A DNA stretch of 46,158 nucleotides from Bacillota bacterium (GTDB lineage: Bacteria; Bacillota; Clostridia; Lachnospirales; Lachnospiraceae), in NCBI GenBank assembly GCA_023415655.1, contig JAEZKD010000192.1, positions 1-46,158 on the forward strand. The letters are read 5' to 3'. Every line of letters begins with the position of its first letter. Within the stretch, counting starts at the first letter, position 1. Below are positions 25,919-34,554 of this stretch, one piece after another. Both the position numbers and the translations under genes were made by a program. The notes below the pieces were generated by a model, which had not been told where the DNA came from, ran no database searches, and was given only the letters and a program-made list of their open reading frames with translations.

Positions 25919-28348
25919 CTAAAAGTATTTTCTTTTAAAACCCTTCCACTTTTTATAATACCATAGTACAAAGATTCGAACTTGATGAATGATTGTTGTA
26001 ATATGTCGAAATACCGATTCACTGGCAATTGCAAATACTACCAATAGCATCGTTGTTCTAGGGGATATCCCTGAGATGTTAAACAATTCATTCATAAATA
26101 CAGAACAAAAGATCATGCAAATCATCATCGATATCATAATGAATATTCTCCATCGATTCATTGGCTTACTAATACGATACAAAATCATAAACCCTATGAT
26201 GGACATTAGCATCGTACTTGCTGTGGACACCTCAGCACCACTCATCTCAAACTCAGCACTGAAGATTACAACGCTACTCACAATTATAAAGTCAGTTAAG
26301 CTTGCTGGCAATGCTTTATATAACACATTCGTCATAAACTTCCCTTGTATCGGATTTTTATTATTTTCCAAGGCAAGAAAGAATGCTGGAATTCCAATCG
26401 TAAACATACTAATCAATGATATTTGTGATGGCTTCAATGGGTAATTCACCATGAATACAATGGAGAACAAGGCCATAAGCAATGAGAAAATGTTCTTCAC
26501 AAGGAATAAGCTTGCCGATCGCTCAATGTTATTGATAACCCTTCTACCCTCATATACCACAGAAGGTAAACAAGCAAAGTTGGAATCTAATAAAACAAGC
26601 TGAGAAGCTTGTGCTGCTACGTCACTTCCTGAAGCCATCGCAATGCTACAATCCGCATCCTTTAATGCTAAAACATCATTTACCCCATCCCCTGTCATGG
26701 CTACCGTTTTTCCTATGTTCTTTAACGCACGTACGAACTCACGCTTTTGGTTCGGTGTCACACGTCCAAACACGGTATACTTTACGACGGCATCCTCAAT
26801 GTCCTGATACGTCTTAAGCGTACTTGCATCGATGTAGTTTTCAGCATTAGCAATTCCAGCTTCCATTGCAACCTTTGATACTGTTACTGCATGATCACCA
26901 GAGATGACTTTAATCTCAACCTGTTGCTCTGCAAAATAACGGAAGGTTTCCTTTGCTTCCTTACGGATTGGGTTTGACAATAGGACAATTCCCAATGGGC
27001 GTACTTGATCTACTAATGCTTCCCCAGCAATGGTACCTTGATACTCAGCAAAAACTAGAATACGATAACCTTGACTCGAATATTCCTCTATGATTGCTTT
27101 GTGAAGCTCAAACTGCTCACGTAGTACAAATTCAGGAGCACCTAATACATAAGAAGTCTCTGGATACGTAATACTACTGTATTTGGTTGCTGAAGAGAAG
27201 GATGTAATCTTGATAGGTTTCTTACCTGTATTCTTGGTAAAATAACGAGAAAGCGCAAGCATGGTTTCATTATCTTTTTGCATACCATTTACAAAATCAC
27301 CAAGCATCAGGTCCAGTGGTGGCATTAAGCCTTCCTGATACTCTGGTAAAGGAATCACACAGTTGACAGACATTTGATTTTCCGTAATCGTACCTGTCTT
27401 ATCCACGCATAGAACATTAACTCTTGCAAGTGTCTCGATGCACTTCATATCATGTACCAGCACTTTTTTCCGAGCGAGACGTTGCACACTTACTGCTAAG
27501 GCTGCACTCGTTAACAGATACAAACCTTCTGGAATCATACCAATAACTGCTGCTACGGTAGAGGTAATACTATCATGCAAGGAAGCCTGTAAATAATGAT
27601 ACTGTTGAATAAATAAAATAATGCTAATTGGAATGATGATAATACCAACTGCCTTAACAATGACATTCAAAGAGCGAATCATCTCTGACTGTTCTTTCGT
27701 ATTAATTTTTTTTGCCTCAAGCGTAAGTTTTGCGGCATAGGAATACTCTCCTACCTGAGTCAGCTTTGCATAGCATTTACCAGAAACGATATAACTACCA
27801 GAAAGCAAGGAGTCACCTTCTTTTTTTAAGATTTCATCCTGTTCTCCAGTGATCAGTGCTTCATTGACTCGAACCTCCCCCTCTAGCACAATCCCGTCTG
27901 CACTGATCTGATTGCCTGCAGTAAATGCTACAATATCGTCCAATACCAGTTGTTCCACTGGAATACTCTTTTCCCTTCCATCTCGTAATACCATAGCCTT
28001 TGGAGCATTTAACACCGAAAGCTTATCCAAGGTTTTTTTTGCTCGAATCTCTTGAATAATACCGATGAGGGTATTCGCTAGTACAATCGGTAAAAAAGTC
28101 AAATCGCGATAGGAACGTACGATAACTAAAACGACTGTTATAATTCCAAAAATCAAATTAAAATACGTACAGACATTACTCGCGATAATTTCCTTGATTG
28201 TCTTTGAAGGTGCCTTTACTGGAGCATTGGTACACTTTTGATTTACATGAATTTCGACCTGATCCTTCGTAAGACCAGTTCTAAGATCCGGTTCAAATCG
28301 TATGATATCTTGTTGTAATTGATTGTTCTGAGGAAGGTCCCTATTCAT
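25919..28348 (-). CDS. Cation-translocating P-type ATPase (PEGL type)
   Basis: Membrane cation pump of 809 aa. The actuator domain carries ITGEQDE near residue 166. TM4 holds the ion-site motif MIPEGLYLL (271-279). The phosphorylated aspartate is D316 in DKTGTIT, and the hinge is MTGDGVNDVLALKDAD near the end of the P-domain. About ten TM segments are predicted, six of them C-terminal. PEGL in TM4 points to the P2-like group, near the Streptococcus calcium-efflux ATPase CaxP/Exp7; no heavy-metal CPC motif or metal-binding domain is present. Calcium is the best guess, magnesium possible. ATG at 28348 is 14 bases from AAGGAG, an unusually long gap. Monocistronic by its own promoter and terminator. 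Confidence 0.93.
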   Translation of the reverse strand: MNRDLPQNNQLQQDIIRFEPDLRTGLTKDQVEIHVNQKCTNAPVKAPSKTIKEIIASNVCTYFNLIFGIITVVLVIVRSYRDLTFLPIVLANTLIGIIQEIRAKKTLDKLSVLNAPKAMVLRDGREKSIPVEQLVLDDIVAFTAGNQISADGIVLEGEVRVNEALITGEQDEILKKEGDSLLSGSYIVSGKCYAKLTQVGEYSYAAKLTLEAKKINTKEQSEMIRSLNVIVKAVGIIIIPISIILFIQQYHYLQASLHDSITSTVAAVIGMIPEGLYLLTSAALAVSVQRLARKKVLVHDMKCIETLARVNVLCVDKTGTITENQMSVNCVIPLPEYQEGLMPPLDLMLGDFVNGMQKDNETMLALSRYFTKNTGKKPIKITSFSSATKYSSITYPETSYVLGAPEFVLREQFELHKAIIEEYSSQGYRILVFAEYQGTIAGEALVDQVRPLGIVLLSNPIRKEAKETFRYFAEQQVEIKVISGDHAVTVSKVAMEAGIANAENYIDASTLKTYQDIEDAVVKYTVFGRVTPNQKREFVRALKNIGKTVAMTGDGVNDVLALKDADCSIAMASGSDVAAQASQLVLLDSNFACLPSVVYEGRRVINNIERSASLFLVKNIFSLLMALFSIVFMVNYPLKPSQISLISMFTIGIPAFFLALENNKNPIQGKFMTNVLYKALPASLTDFIIVSSVVIFSAEFEMSGAEVSTASTMLMSIIGFMILYRISKPMNRWRIFIMISMMICMIFCSVFMNELFNISGISPRTTMLLVVFAIASESVFRHITTIIHQVRIFVLWYYKKWKGFKRKYF

Positions 28349-28409
28349 ATCGTGCGAATTTTCTCCTTAGCTAATTTACTATTAATTTACAAATCTTATA
28401 GTTTCTAAT

Positions 28410-28438
28410 ATCATACGCTAACTTATCTTCAATTGCAA
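28410..28438 (-). promoter_or_regulatory. Promoter of the P-type ATPase gene
   Basis: TTGCAA (28433-28438), 17-bp spacer, TATGAT (28410-28415) on the minus strand, leaving a leader of about 55 nt. Confidence 0.6.
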
Positions 28439-28518
28439 GTTTGTTAGAAGATTATTAGATTAAGATTTCATTAATATTCATGCCTGAAACCAGGAGATTA
28501 TGTTGGTACTAAGGATGA

Positions 28519-28547
28519 TTGAACTTTAACTTGCTCTATGATATAAT
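28519..28547 (+). promoter_or_regulatory. Promoter of the flavin-reductase-like gene
   Basis: TTGAAC (28519-28524), 17-bp spacer, TATAAT (28542-28547); start codon 43 bases further on. It is divergent from the ATPase promoter, with 81 bp between the -35 elements. Confidence 0.75.
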
Positions 28548-28589
28548 ACAGTAAATTTCCATATTATTCCTTAGTTGAAGGGAGATATC

Positions 28590-29522
28590 ATGAGTAGCTT
28601 TCAAAACCTGAGAATTGTAGACAATTTTTATCAAACCTCATCCTTTTTTCCAATGCCAACGGTCATGATTGGTACATTAACCAGTGATGGAAAGACAACA
28701 CTTGGTCCTTATTCACTGGTTCAACCTTATTACATAGCTGGTAGAGATTATTATGCGATGTTACTTTGTGCAAGAAACTCTTCCAATACAGCACAGAATT
28801 TATTATTGAATGGGAAGTGTAGTTTAAATTTTATCCCTGATAAAAAGAAATATTTTAAAGAAGCTGTACGTATGGGTTTTCCAGGGGATACCCCAGAAGA
28901 AAAGATGAAAAATTGCATTTTTCATCTAGAGGATGGTTTGATGGCAAGCGAATACCCAGAGGAACATTTTCCACAAGTAATTACAGAAGCCTTTCAAGTA
29001 TTTGAATGTACATGGATGAAAGACTTAGATGGTGCTTCCCTTGATCAGCCAGGAGAACGTAATGGTTACGAACCACCGTATCATGATTTTAATGGGATTA
29101 CTTCCAGACATGGAGCGCATTTTATCCTTCGTGTTGATAGAATCCTCATGAAACCAAAGTATTATAATGCAATCCTAAACGGTATGTCTTCGTACAATTT
29201 TCCTTCAATCCCAGTGGATTATGGATATCGTGATTCTAAGAACTTTTGGTATAGTAAGACCCATCGAATGATTGGAGAGCTTTTACCTGTTCGCAAAGGA
29301 AACTTAGATTCTGTCAAGTATGCAGCAAATCGCATGGATGATACCATCAAATTCACCGACGAAGCTTGTTCTATGATGCTTTCAGTTCCAAGAATCTTCC
29401 TTCCTTTGGCATTAAAAGGCTGTGTTGACTGGGCAAGGGAGAATCACGTTACTCTAATTACCAAAGAGCATATGGTAATAATTAATGATAAACGTGCAAA
29501 AGAAAAGCAAAGAAAAAAATAA
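28590..29522 (+). CDS. Flavin-reductase-like split-barrel protein
   Basis: Protein of 310 aa. The N-terminal half (FFPMPTVMIGTLTSDGKTTLGPYSLVQPYYIAG, then CARNSSNTAQNLLLNGKCSLNFI) resembles the FMN-binding split barrel of flavin reductase-like proteins, where a main-chain loop binds the flavin. The C-terminal third (KFTDEACSMMLSVPRIF, WARENHVTLITKEHM) is helical and resembles no domain I can name. No signal peptide. ATG at 28590 follows AAGGGAG by five bases; a TTG five codons upstream precedes the ribosome site and is not used. Monocistronic; its 3' side faces a large palindrome. Reaction and flavin binding are inferred. Confidence 0.75.
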   Translation: MSSFQNLRIVDNFYQTSSFFPMPTVMIGTLTSDGKTTLGPYSLVQPYYIAGRDYYAMLLCARNSSNTAQNLLLNGKCSLNFIPDKKKYFKEAVRMGFPGDTPEEKMKNCIFHLEDGLMASEYPEEHFPQVITEAFQVFECTWMKDLDGASLDQPGERNGYEPPYHDFNGITSRHGAHFILRVDRILMKPKYYNAILNGMSSYNFPSIPVDYGYRDSKNFWYSKTHRMIGELLPVRKGNLDSVKYAANRMDDTIKFTDEACSMMLSVPRIFLPLALKGCVDWARENHVTLITKEHMVIINDKRAKEKQRKK

Positions 29523-29541
29523 GTTTTATAAATTCGAAGGA

Positions 29542-29654
29542 GCTGTCGCATCATTCGGACTTTACACCACATAAGATACCATATTTAGTTCCAAGCGTGG
29601 CTAAGCCGCAATATATGGTATCTTATATGGTGCAAAATCGAATGATACGACAGC
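29542..29654. repeat. Long imperfect palindrome, MITE-like or composite terminator
   Basis: Arms 29542-29584 and 29613-29654 pair over about 42 bp. Two of the differences are C/T changes that keep G-U pairing in RNA; a short internal segment mismatches. The 28-base centre holds a further GGC-TAA-GCC mini hairpin. The ends read GCTGTCG...CGACAGC. No transposase frame fits inside and I see no clear target duplication. It lies between convergent genes, 20 bp after one stop and 12 bp from the other. Confidence 0.75.
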
Positions 29655-29666
29655 CCATATTATTAA

Positions 29667-29867
29667 TTATGCATTTAATTTCTTTAATAATTCTTCAACA
29701 TCCATCCCATGAACTTGACATGCATCTTCCAATGATTCCATCTGTGACGATGGACATCCAAGACAATGCATTCCTGCTTCCATTAGGATTGCTGCATTGT
29801 TTTCATCGATTCTTAAAATTTCACCAATGTACATATCCTTTGTAATTTTTTTATGTTCGGCACTCAT
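29667..29867 (-). CDS. DUF1858 domain protein (HCP-associated redox disulfide type)
   Basis: Small cytosolic protein of 66 aa matching DUF1858 over nearly its whole length: DMYIGEILRIDENNAAILMEAGMHCLGCPSS, then ESLEDACQVHGMDVEELLKKLN. The pair C35/C38 (CLGC) is the family's putative redox-active or metal-binding disulfide. Such proteins occur alone or near hybrid-cluster and Fe-S proteins in anaerobes; none is adjacent here. No strong ribosome site precedes the ATG (GAGGTTAAGCC is the nearest). Role in the cell unknown. Confidence 0.9.
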   Translation of the reverse strand: MSAEHKKITKDMYIGEILRIDENNAAILMEAGMHCLGCPSSQMESLEDACQVHGMDVEELLKKLNA

Positions 29868-29973
29868 GGCTTAACCTCATTTCTTTTCTTTTGTCCTATA
29901 TTCTACCCGAATTCATATCAATTGATACGATGCAATTATTTGTCTTGAAACACGAACAAGGTAACTTTCAGAT

Positions 29974-30021
29974 ACCCCCATATCAAGAACCAATGAATAA
30001 TCGATTCTAGATATGAGGGGT
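29974..30021 (-). terminator. Possible terminator after the flavodoxin-like gene
   Basis: Inverted arms 29974-29984 and 30010-30021 (about 11 bp, one mismatch or bulge) with a 25-base loop lie 12 bases behind the stop codon. A T-run after the stem is missing on the minus strand, so termination is doubtful. Confidence 0.35.
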
Positions 30022-30033
30022 TATTTAAACGAA

Positions 30034-30750
30034 TCATGTTTTACTTTCTTTCCAAGGACGCTTTTTACCAAGCCAACCATTTCGTTGCCAATACAAGTAA
30101 TCATTTACCATTGGGGATGATTTAATCTTTTCTGTTTGTACATTTGCTCTCATCACATGAAAGATTACCCTTGTTTTTATCCCAACCTTTGGCTTTTGGG
30201 TTGCATTTATCTTCTTTGCTAAATTCCCAATCCTCCGTTCTATCTTTTCTTTTTTATCATCTGCAACTTTTTCCCAAGTAGTAGCTAACACAACCGTACC
30301 AAAGGTTTTTATATAAGGTACGCCCCAATAAAAGAGGCTGGTAGTGATATCTTTCATCGCTTTTTTAGTCCCAGCACCTGCTGCTGTCGAGATAACAACT
30401 GCCTTCTTATGAAACATATAAGCTTTTGGCCGGTGAGGCATCCAATGGATAAATGATAAATCGATAAAGGCTTTCATTGGTGCGGATGCTCTCATACAAT
30501 AAGTAGGAGTTGTGAAAATAAGTAGCTCTGCTTGTTCGATTGCCTTATCAATGACATTCTTTTCATAATAAAAAGGACATTTATCTTCTGCTTCTAGACA
30601 ACGATAACAGCCATTACAAAAGTGGTTCAAATCTTTTGGTAAAAAAAACTCAACGATTTCATCTTTCTTAGCTACTTTCTCAGCTAACATTCGTCCAATG
30701 TGATAGGAACTACCTTTGTGGTTTTGTCCATATATGATTACTGTTTTCAT
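30034..30750 (-). CDS. Flavodoxin-like NAD(P)H-dependent oxidoreductase
   Basis: Flavoprotein of 238 aa with the flavodoxin-like fold: MKTVIIYGQNHKGSSYHIGRML is the phosphate-binding strand and loop, and TTPTYCMRASAPMKAFIDL is the second FMN-loop region. A cysteine group (CNGCYRCLEAEDKC) sits at residues about 50-63, as in iron-sulfur flavoprotein relatives, so an Fe-S cluster is possible. The C-terminal 50 residues are basic. ATG at 30750 follows GGAGG by seven bases; 19 further codons are open upstream but lie before the ribosome site. Last gene of the accessory run that begins at 33999. Substrate unknown. Confidence 0.88.
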   Translation of the reverse strand: MKTVIIYGQNHKGSSYHIGRMLAEKVAKKDEIVEFFLPKDLNHFCNGCYRCLEAEDKCPFYYEKNVIDKAIEQAELLIFTTPTYCMRASAPMKAFIDLSFIHWMPHRPKAYMFHKKAVVISTAAGAGTKKAMKDITTSLFYWGVPYIKTFGTVVLATTWEKVADDKKEKIERRIGNLAKKINATQKPKVGIKTRVIFHVMRANVQTEKIKSSPMVNDYLYWQRNGWLGKKRPWKESKT

Positions 30751-30818
30751 TGAAAATCCTCCAAAATTATTTGTTAGAATGGTAAGAAGTGATTCCAAGA
30801 AAATCAAATTCTAAATAT

Positions 30819-31343
30819 TTAACGCACCTCTTTTGTCATTAGATAAACTTCTTCGCCAAAGACCTCCCCATCATATCGATGATATCCTTCAGGTATATGT
30901 TTTAAATATGTAAACCCAAGCTTTTCAATCACTCGTTTGGACTGAGTGTTAAAATCAAAATGAGCTACTAATAATGTTTGAATGTTCAAATCTTCAAAAG
31001 CATACTCAATTGCTCTTGTTATAGCTTCTAACATAAGTCCTTTTCCCCAATAGTCCTCTGAAAGAACATATCCTAATTCCAAATCATATGTTATATCTGC
31101 TCTATGACGTTTATGAAGGCCAACAGAACCAATCACTTTCTGATTCTCTTTTAATTCGATTGCCCAAGTATCCTTTTCTTCCATGAACATTTGGATAATT
31201 TTTATTGATTCTTCAAGATTCTTATGTGGCTTCCAACCTGCCATTGGACCTACCTTAGAAGTAGACGCATATTCATATAAATCCTTTGCATCTTCTAATC
31301 TCCAAGGTCTTAAAATCATGCGTTCTGTCTCTAATAGCTTCAT
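30819..31343 (-). CDS. GNAT acetyltransferase, RimJ/RimL type
   Basis: Acetyl-CoA-dependent N-acetyltransferase of 174 aa. The opening LETERMILRPWRLEDAKDLYEY and the acetyl-CoA loop region GYVLSEDYWGKGLMLEAI mark the RimJ/RimL subgroup; the C-terminal IEKLGFTYLKHIPEGYHRYDG completes the fold. Relatives acetylate ribosomal proteins, peptides or small amines; the target is not predictable here. AAAGGA precedes ATG by nine bases. It follows the ANT(6)-like gene by 103 bp on the same strand. Confidence 0.92.
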   Translation of the reverse strand: MKLLETERMILRPWRLEDAKDLYEYASTSKVGPMAGWKPHKNLEESIKIIQMFMEEKDTWAIELKENQKVIGSVGLHKRHRADITYDLELGYVLSEDYWGKGLMLEAITRAIEYAFEDLNIQTLLVAHFDFNTQSKRVIEKLGFTYLKHIPEGYHRYDGEVFGEEVYLMTKEVR

Positions 31344-31446
31344 AAGTTATCCTTTCCGTTATACATAAATGTCATTTTTCTTCTTGATCGGTAACCATAT
31401 CTCTAAACAAAAGGTATCATTATTTCTGTCTTTTGAAATATATCTT

Positions 31447-32307
31447 TCAAGTAAGGTGATTCCGACGTTTCAACATAAAATCTCTAACTCTCTTTGACTC
31501 GTACACATTCACTTCGTATCCAAGCTGCTCACCCACATATGCCTCTAATTCAGCAAAATAATCATAGAGAGCAAAAAGCTTTTCCCACATATCTTCATAA
31601 TCACCATTTGGAAAGATACTATGAACTCTCATCATTTCTTCCTCAGATAAATAACGTTTCAGATATTTACTATGACTTCCAGTCGTTACTGAAAAATTAT
31701 GCTCAAGTGCAATCTTTATGTTTAGCATCTTCATGAACATATCCATAACATAGATTTCATAGGTATGTCTCGCATAACAAAGTTCTTCTCTACATAAACC
31801 TTTTGAGACATAGAGGCTAACCCAACGAAATTCATTGCAGGTATTATAAAATTCCATCGCACTTGGCTTTGGAATAAAGAATGCTGCTTCATGATTGATT
31901 GGTGTTAATTCCTTAAAATCATCTTTATTCAGTAAAATGATTCTAGGTTCTGTATTCTTAGCTTCGTTTGCAATGTTTTGAATATCTACAATCCTAAGGT
32001 CAATGCGGTTCCCATCCGCGAATTGTATCAGATAAACAAAGGTATCACGACTCTCATAATCATAAGGATGACCATACCAATCCTCTGGATATTGAACGAT
32101 TAAGATATCTCCAAAGTATTGAATCCAGGATTTATCCTTAGTAAACTCACGAACATCCGTAACAAAATAAACAATATCATAATCTGAATATTGATCATGA
32201 GTTGCATTGGGACTCGCTCTAGAACCATCCATTGTAACTGCACGAATTCTGTGATCATGAAATGCTTTCTCCATAATCAAATTCATCATTTCTTGTTCGG
32301 CTCTCAA
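31447..32307 (-). CDS. ANT(6)/AadK-like aminoglycoside 6-adenylyltransferase
   Basis: Nucleotidyltransferase (286 aa) of the family that adenylylates streptomycin at the 6 position. The active-site segment MDGSRASPNATHDQYSDYD holds the GS motif and the paired metal-binding aspartates. RIDLRIVDIQN carries a further acidic residue, and the C-terminal half has the helical domain typical of AadK (284 aa in Bacillus subtilis). The start is TTG at 32307, eight bases after GGAGGG; the first in-frame ATG would remove six residues and has no ribosome site. Thirteen bp behind the esterase gene. Family sure; whether it confers resistance is unknown. Confidence 0.93.
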   Translation of the reverse strand: MRAEQEMMNLIMEKAFHDHRIRAVTMDGSRASPNATHDQYSDYDIVYFVTDVREFTKDKSWIQYFGDILIVQYPEDWYGHPYDYESRDTFVYLIQFADGNRIDLRIVDIQNIANEAKNTEPRIILLNKDDFKELTPINHEAAFFIPKPSAMEFYNTCNEFRWVSLYVSKGLCREELCYARHTYEIYVMDMFMKMLNIKIALEHNFSVTTGSHSKYLKRYLSEEEMMRVHSIFPNGDYEDMWEKLFALYDYFAELEAYVGEQLGYEVNVYESKRVRDFMLKRRNHLT

Positions 32308-32320
32308 CTTAGGTCCCTCC

Positions 32321-33163
32321 TCAATGACAGTTTTTCTTAACGAAGTCTTCTACGATATCTAGTACTGGAGCACTCCAAAAGGTAGGACCACCGTGATCTT
32401 CGTTTTCTAGTTCATAGTAGCTCACAACTTTATCATATTTCGTTAAAGTATCAAAAAGATTACGACTCTCTTCCACTGAAACTATCGAATCTTTCTTACC
32501 ATGAAACATCAAAATAGGCGGTATTTCACGGTCCTTATCAACATAAGTTGCACACGAAGCACTTTTCGCAAGTTCTGGCACCTTCCTCACATCATCTGTA
32601 CCCAGCAAATCCCCACATGGACCTGTTCCTTCCGAATGCGTTAAATCAGTTTGTGCACTGTAACTTATGATTCCCTTGATCTTACATGAAAGAACACTAG
32701 TCTCTTTTGAATCTAGCTCGCCAGACGCTGCTGTTAATCCAGCCAAAAGGGCAATATGAGCTCCCGAGGAATTCCCGGCAACAAAGATATGATCCGTATC
32801 CATATGAAACTGCTCTGCAATTGAGTAAATGAAACGAATGGCATTCTTTACATCAATCACTTGGGCAGGAAAAATATCCAACTCTGATTCTCTATATTGT
32901 ACTTGTGCAATTGCAAATCCCCTTTTCGCTAATTCAGAGATTGAAGGAAGACTATTATACATCTCCTGCTTGTGCCACGCGGAACCTGGGATAAAGAAAA
33001 TCAACGGAAATTTTTTATTTTCCTTCCATTCATGTTGATACGGAATCAGTAACTGCAAATACCTACTACAATTTTCATACTCATAATATTTCACATCTGG
33101 TACGTAAAGCCACTCTAACTCTTCTTTTTTTAAATTTAATGTCTGAAATGATTGATTCCCCAT
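32321..33163 (-). CDS. Alpha/beta hydrolase, BD-FAE-like esterase
   Basis: Serine hydrolase of 280 aa. The nucleophile elbow is AGNSSGAHIA, the acid lies in HGKKDSIV, and the base in ENEDHGG. The oxyanion loop usually written HGGxW appears as PGSAWHKQ, close to BD-FAE and hormone-sensitive-lipase-like esterases. There is no signal peptide, so the substrate is intracellular or imported. It follows the APH-like gene by 26 bp and precedes the ANT(6)-like gene by 13 bp, so the three are likely one transcript. Substrate unknown. Confidence 0.9.
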   Translation of the reverse strand: MGNQSFQTLNLKKEELEWLYVPDVKYYEYENCSRYLQLLIPYQHEWKENKKFPLIFFIPGSAWHKQEMYNSLPSISELAKRGFAIAQVQYRESELDIFPAQVIDVKNAIRFIYSIAEQFHMDTDHIFVAGNSSGAHIALLAGLTAASGELDSKETSVLSCKIKGIISYSAQTDLTHSEGTGPCGDLLGTDDVRKVPELAKSASCATYVDKDREIPPILMFHGKKDSIVSVEESRNLFDTLTKYDKVVSYYELENEDHGGPTFWSAPVLDIVEDFVKKNCH

Positions 33164-33189
33164 AGTAATCTCCCTATCCTTCTATAAAA

Positions 33190-33999
33190 TTATAGTCCTT
33201 TCTGTGATAAATACTCTAAAATCCCGCTTAATTCACCACCTAAATTACTATTTAATTCAGCAAGTCTTGCAGCTGCAATTACAGTTAAGTAGTCCGAAAG
33301 CTCCTCTCTACTGACACCCATCTCGTTTAGGTATATATCGCCAACCTCTTGTTTCAAAGAAAGAATCAACTCATAATCCGGTATATCAGATGGTAGTACA
33401 GTCATCTCAATCAGATATAGCGTTCTAGCAATATCAAAATACTTATTCCCTTTGCAAATGTTCATAAAATCAATCACATAGTAATCATTCCCATCCATAA
33501 TAACATTACCAAAATGAAAATCACCATGACATAATTGGTCCCCTTCTGGCAGTGAATCAAGAATTTCTAATAATTTTACTTTACTTTGCTCCTTGATATA
33601 ATGGGTGGTTTGAATACATTCACGTAGGATTGATTTAAAACTTGTTGCTTCTGGAAGTGTTTGTTCCAAAAGCCTTTTATGTATCTGTGCAAGGATCAGC
33701 GTATAATTTTCTCCGTCCTGATGATCTAGCTTTTTGGGCTGTAGGATGAAATCTATGAGAGCAATCCCTTGAAGCTTATCTAAAATAATTCCATAACGAT
33801 CCCCATAAGTAATCAAATCATAGCTTTTCACAATTGGTAAATTTAATGAGTTGATTAATTTCGAATTCTCCCACTCTTTCACTACGGCGTATTGATTCAA
33901 TGATGGATGGAATAATTTAAGTACCTTATTATCTCCAATATCATAGACATCTGCTGTATTTCCTTTCCCCACAAGGGGACCAATTTGTATTTTCATCAT
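33190..33999 (-). CDS. APH-family (protein kinase-like fold) phosphotransferase
   Basis: Small-molecule kinase of 269 aa with the aminoglycoside phosphotransferase/choline kinase fold. The N-lobe has a short glycine loop (GPLVGKGNTADVYDI) and the ATP lysine in NKVLKLFHP. The catalytic loop is LCHGDFHFGNVI with the metal aspartate in YYVIDFMN. First gene of a five-gene run on the minus strand. ATG ATG follows AGAAAGG, so either Met may start. Similarity to resistance kinases does not prove drug modification; many relatives phosphorylate sugars or choline-like compounds. Confidence 0.88.
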   Translation of the reverse strand: MMKIQIGPLVGKGNTADVYDIGDNKVLKLFHPSLNQYAVVKEWENSKLINSLNLPIVKSYDLITYGDRYGIILDKLQGIALIDFILQPKKLDHQDGENYTLILAQIHKRLLEQTLPEATSFKSILRECIQTTHYIKEQSKVKLLEILDSLPEGDQLCHGDFHFGNVIMDGNDYYVIDFMNICKGNKYFDIARTLYLIEMTVLPSDIPDYELILSLKQEVGDIYLNEMGVSREELSDYLTVIAAARLAELNSNLGGELSGILEYLSQKGL

Positions 34000-34040
34000 T
34001 ACAACAACCTTTCTCCCAGATAATATCCATTCTCTCGGAC

Positions 34041-34325
34041 TTATCTTAAATCCAATCGCATTACAACTTCTCCATCACTGATCTCCCCAGTTGGTACAAA
34101 ACCTAACTTTTCATAAATATGTTTGGCATGCTCGTTCCCAATAACATAATCTAATGTGATTTCATCATACTTCCCGCTTTCTTTGATTAATGCTATGATA
34201 TTTTTCAACGCTTGAGTACCATATCCTTTATTCTGATGCTCCATCGCTATCATGATTCGCCAGATTGTTATACTTCTTTCTTCCAAATCCTCATCAAGCA
34301 TCATAAATCCAACGACAGATCTTAC
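34041..34325 (-). pseudogene. GNAT acetyltransferase, C-terminal remnant
   Basis: Only the C-terminal half of a SpeG/BltD-like acetyltransferase remains: SVVGFMMLDEDLEERSITIW, then the acetyl-CoA loop HQNKGYGTQAL and HIYEKLGFVPTGE. The same frame continues upstream of the first ATG (34304) through recognisable GNAT strand sequence and hits TGA at 34326-34328. Beyond it, no N-terminal half can be read in any frame. No ribosome site precedes the internal ATG. Probably dead, though a short product cannot be excluded. Confidence 0.75.
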
Positions 34326-34554
34326 TCACTCTACACCTTCTTTCATCTTAAGAATTGTTGAGCTTTTTAGTTTCAAAGCTTTTTTAGCAATTTTTTCGTA
34401 ATAGATATTTTACTATTTTATCACTTTTCATTTCACAATAAAACCCCAACATGAAATATTTGCTAATTCCAGAACAAAGTTAAGATTACTTATTATATAT
34501 ATAGTGGTTTTTATTCCACACCAATTGTGATTGGGCTACCTTTCATCCCCTCAA

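Noticed and set aside
29542..29654. Insertion sequence
   Set aside because: The palindrome is too short for a transposase and none is nearby; only a MITE-like or terminator role remains possible.
34500..34540. Terminator after the PfkB gene
   Set aside because: Two small stems (4-5 bp) are present, but they are weak and no T-run follows on the minus strand.
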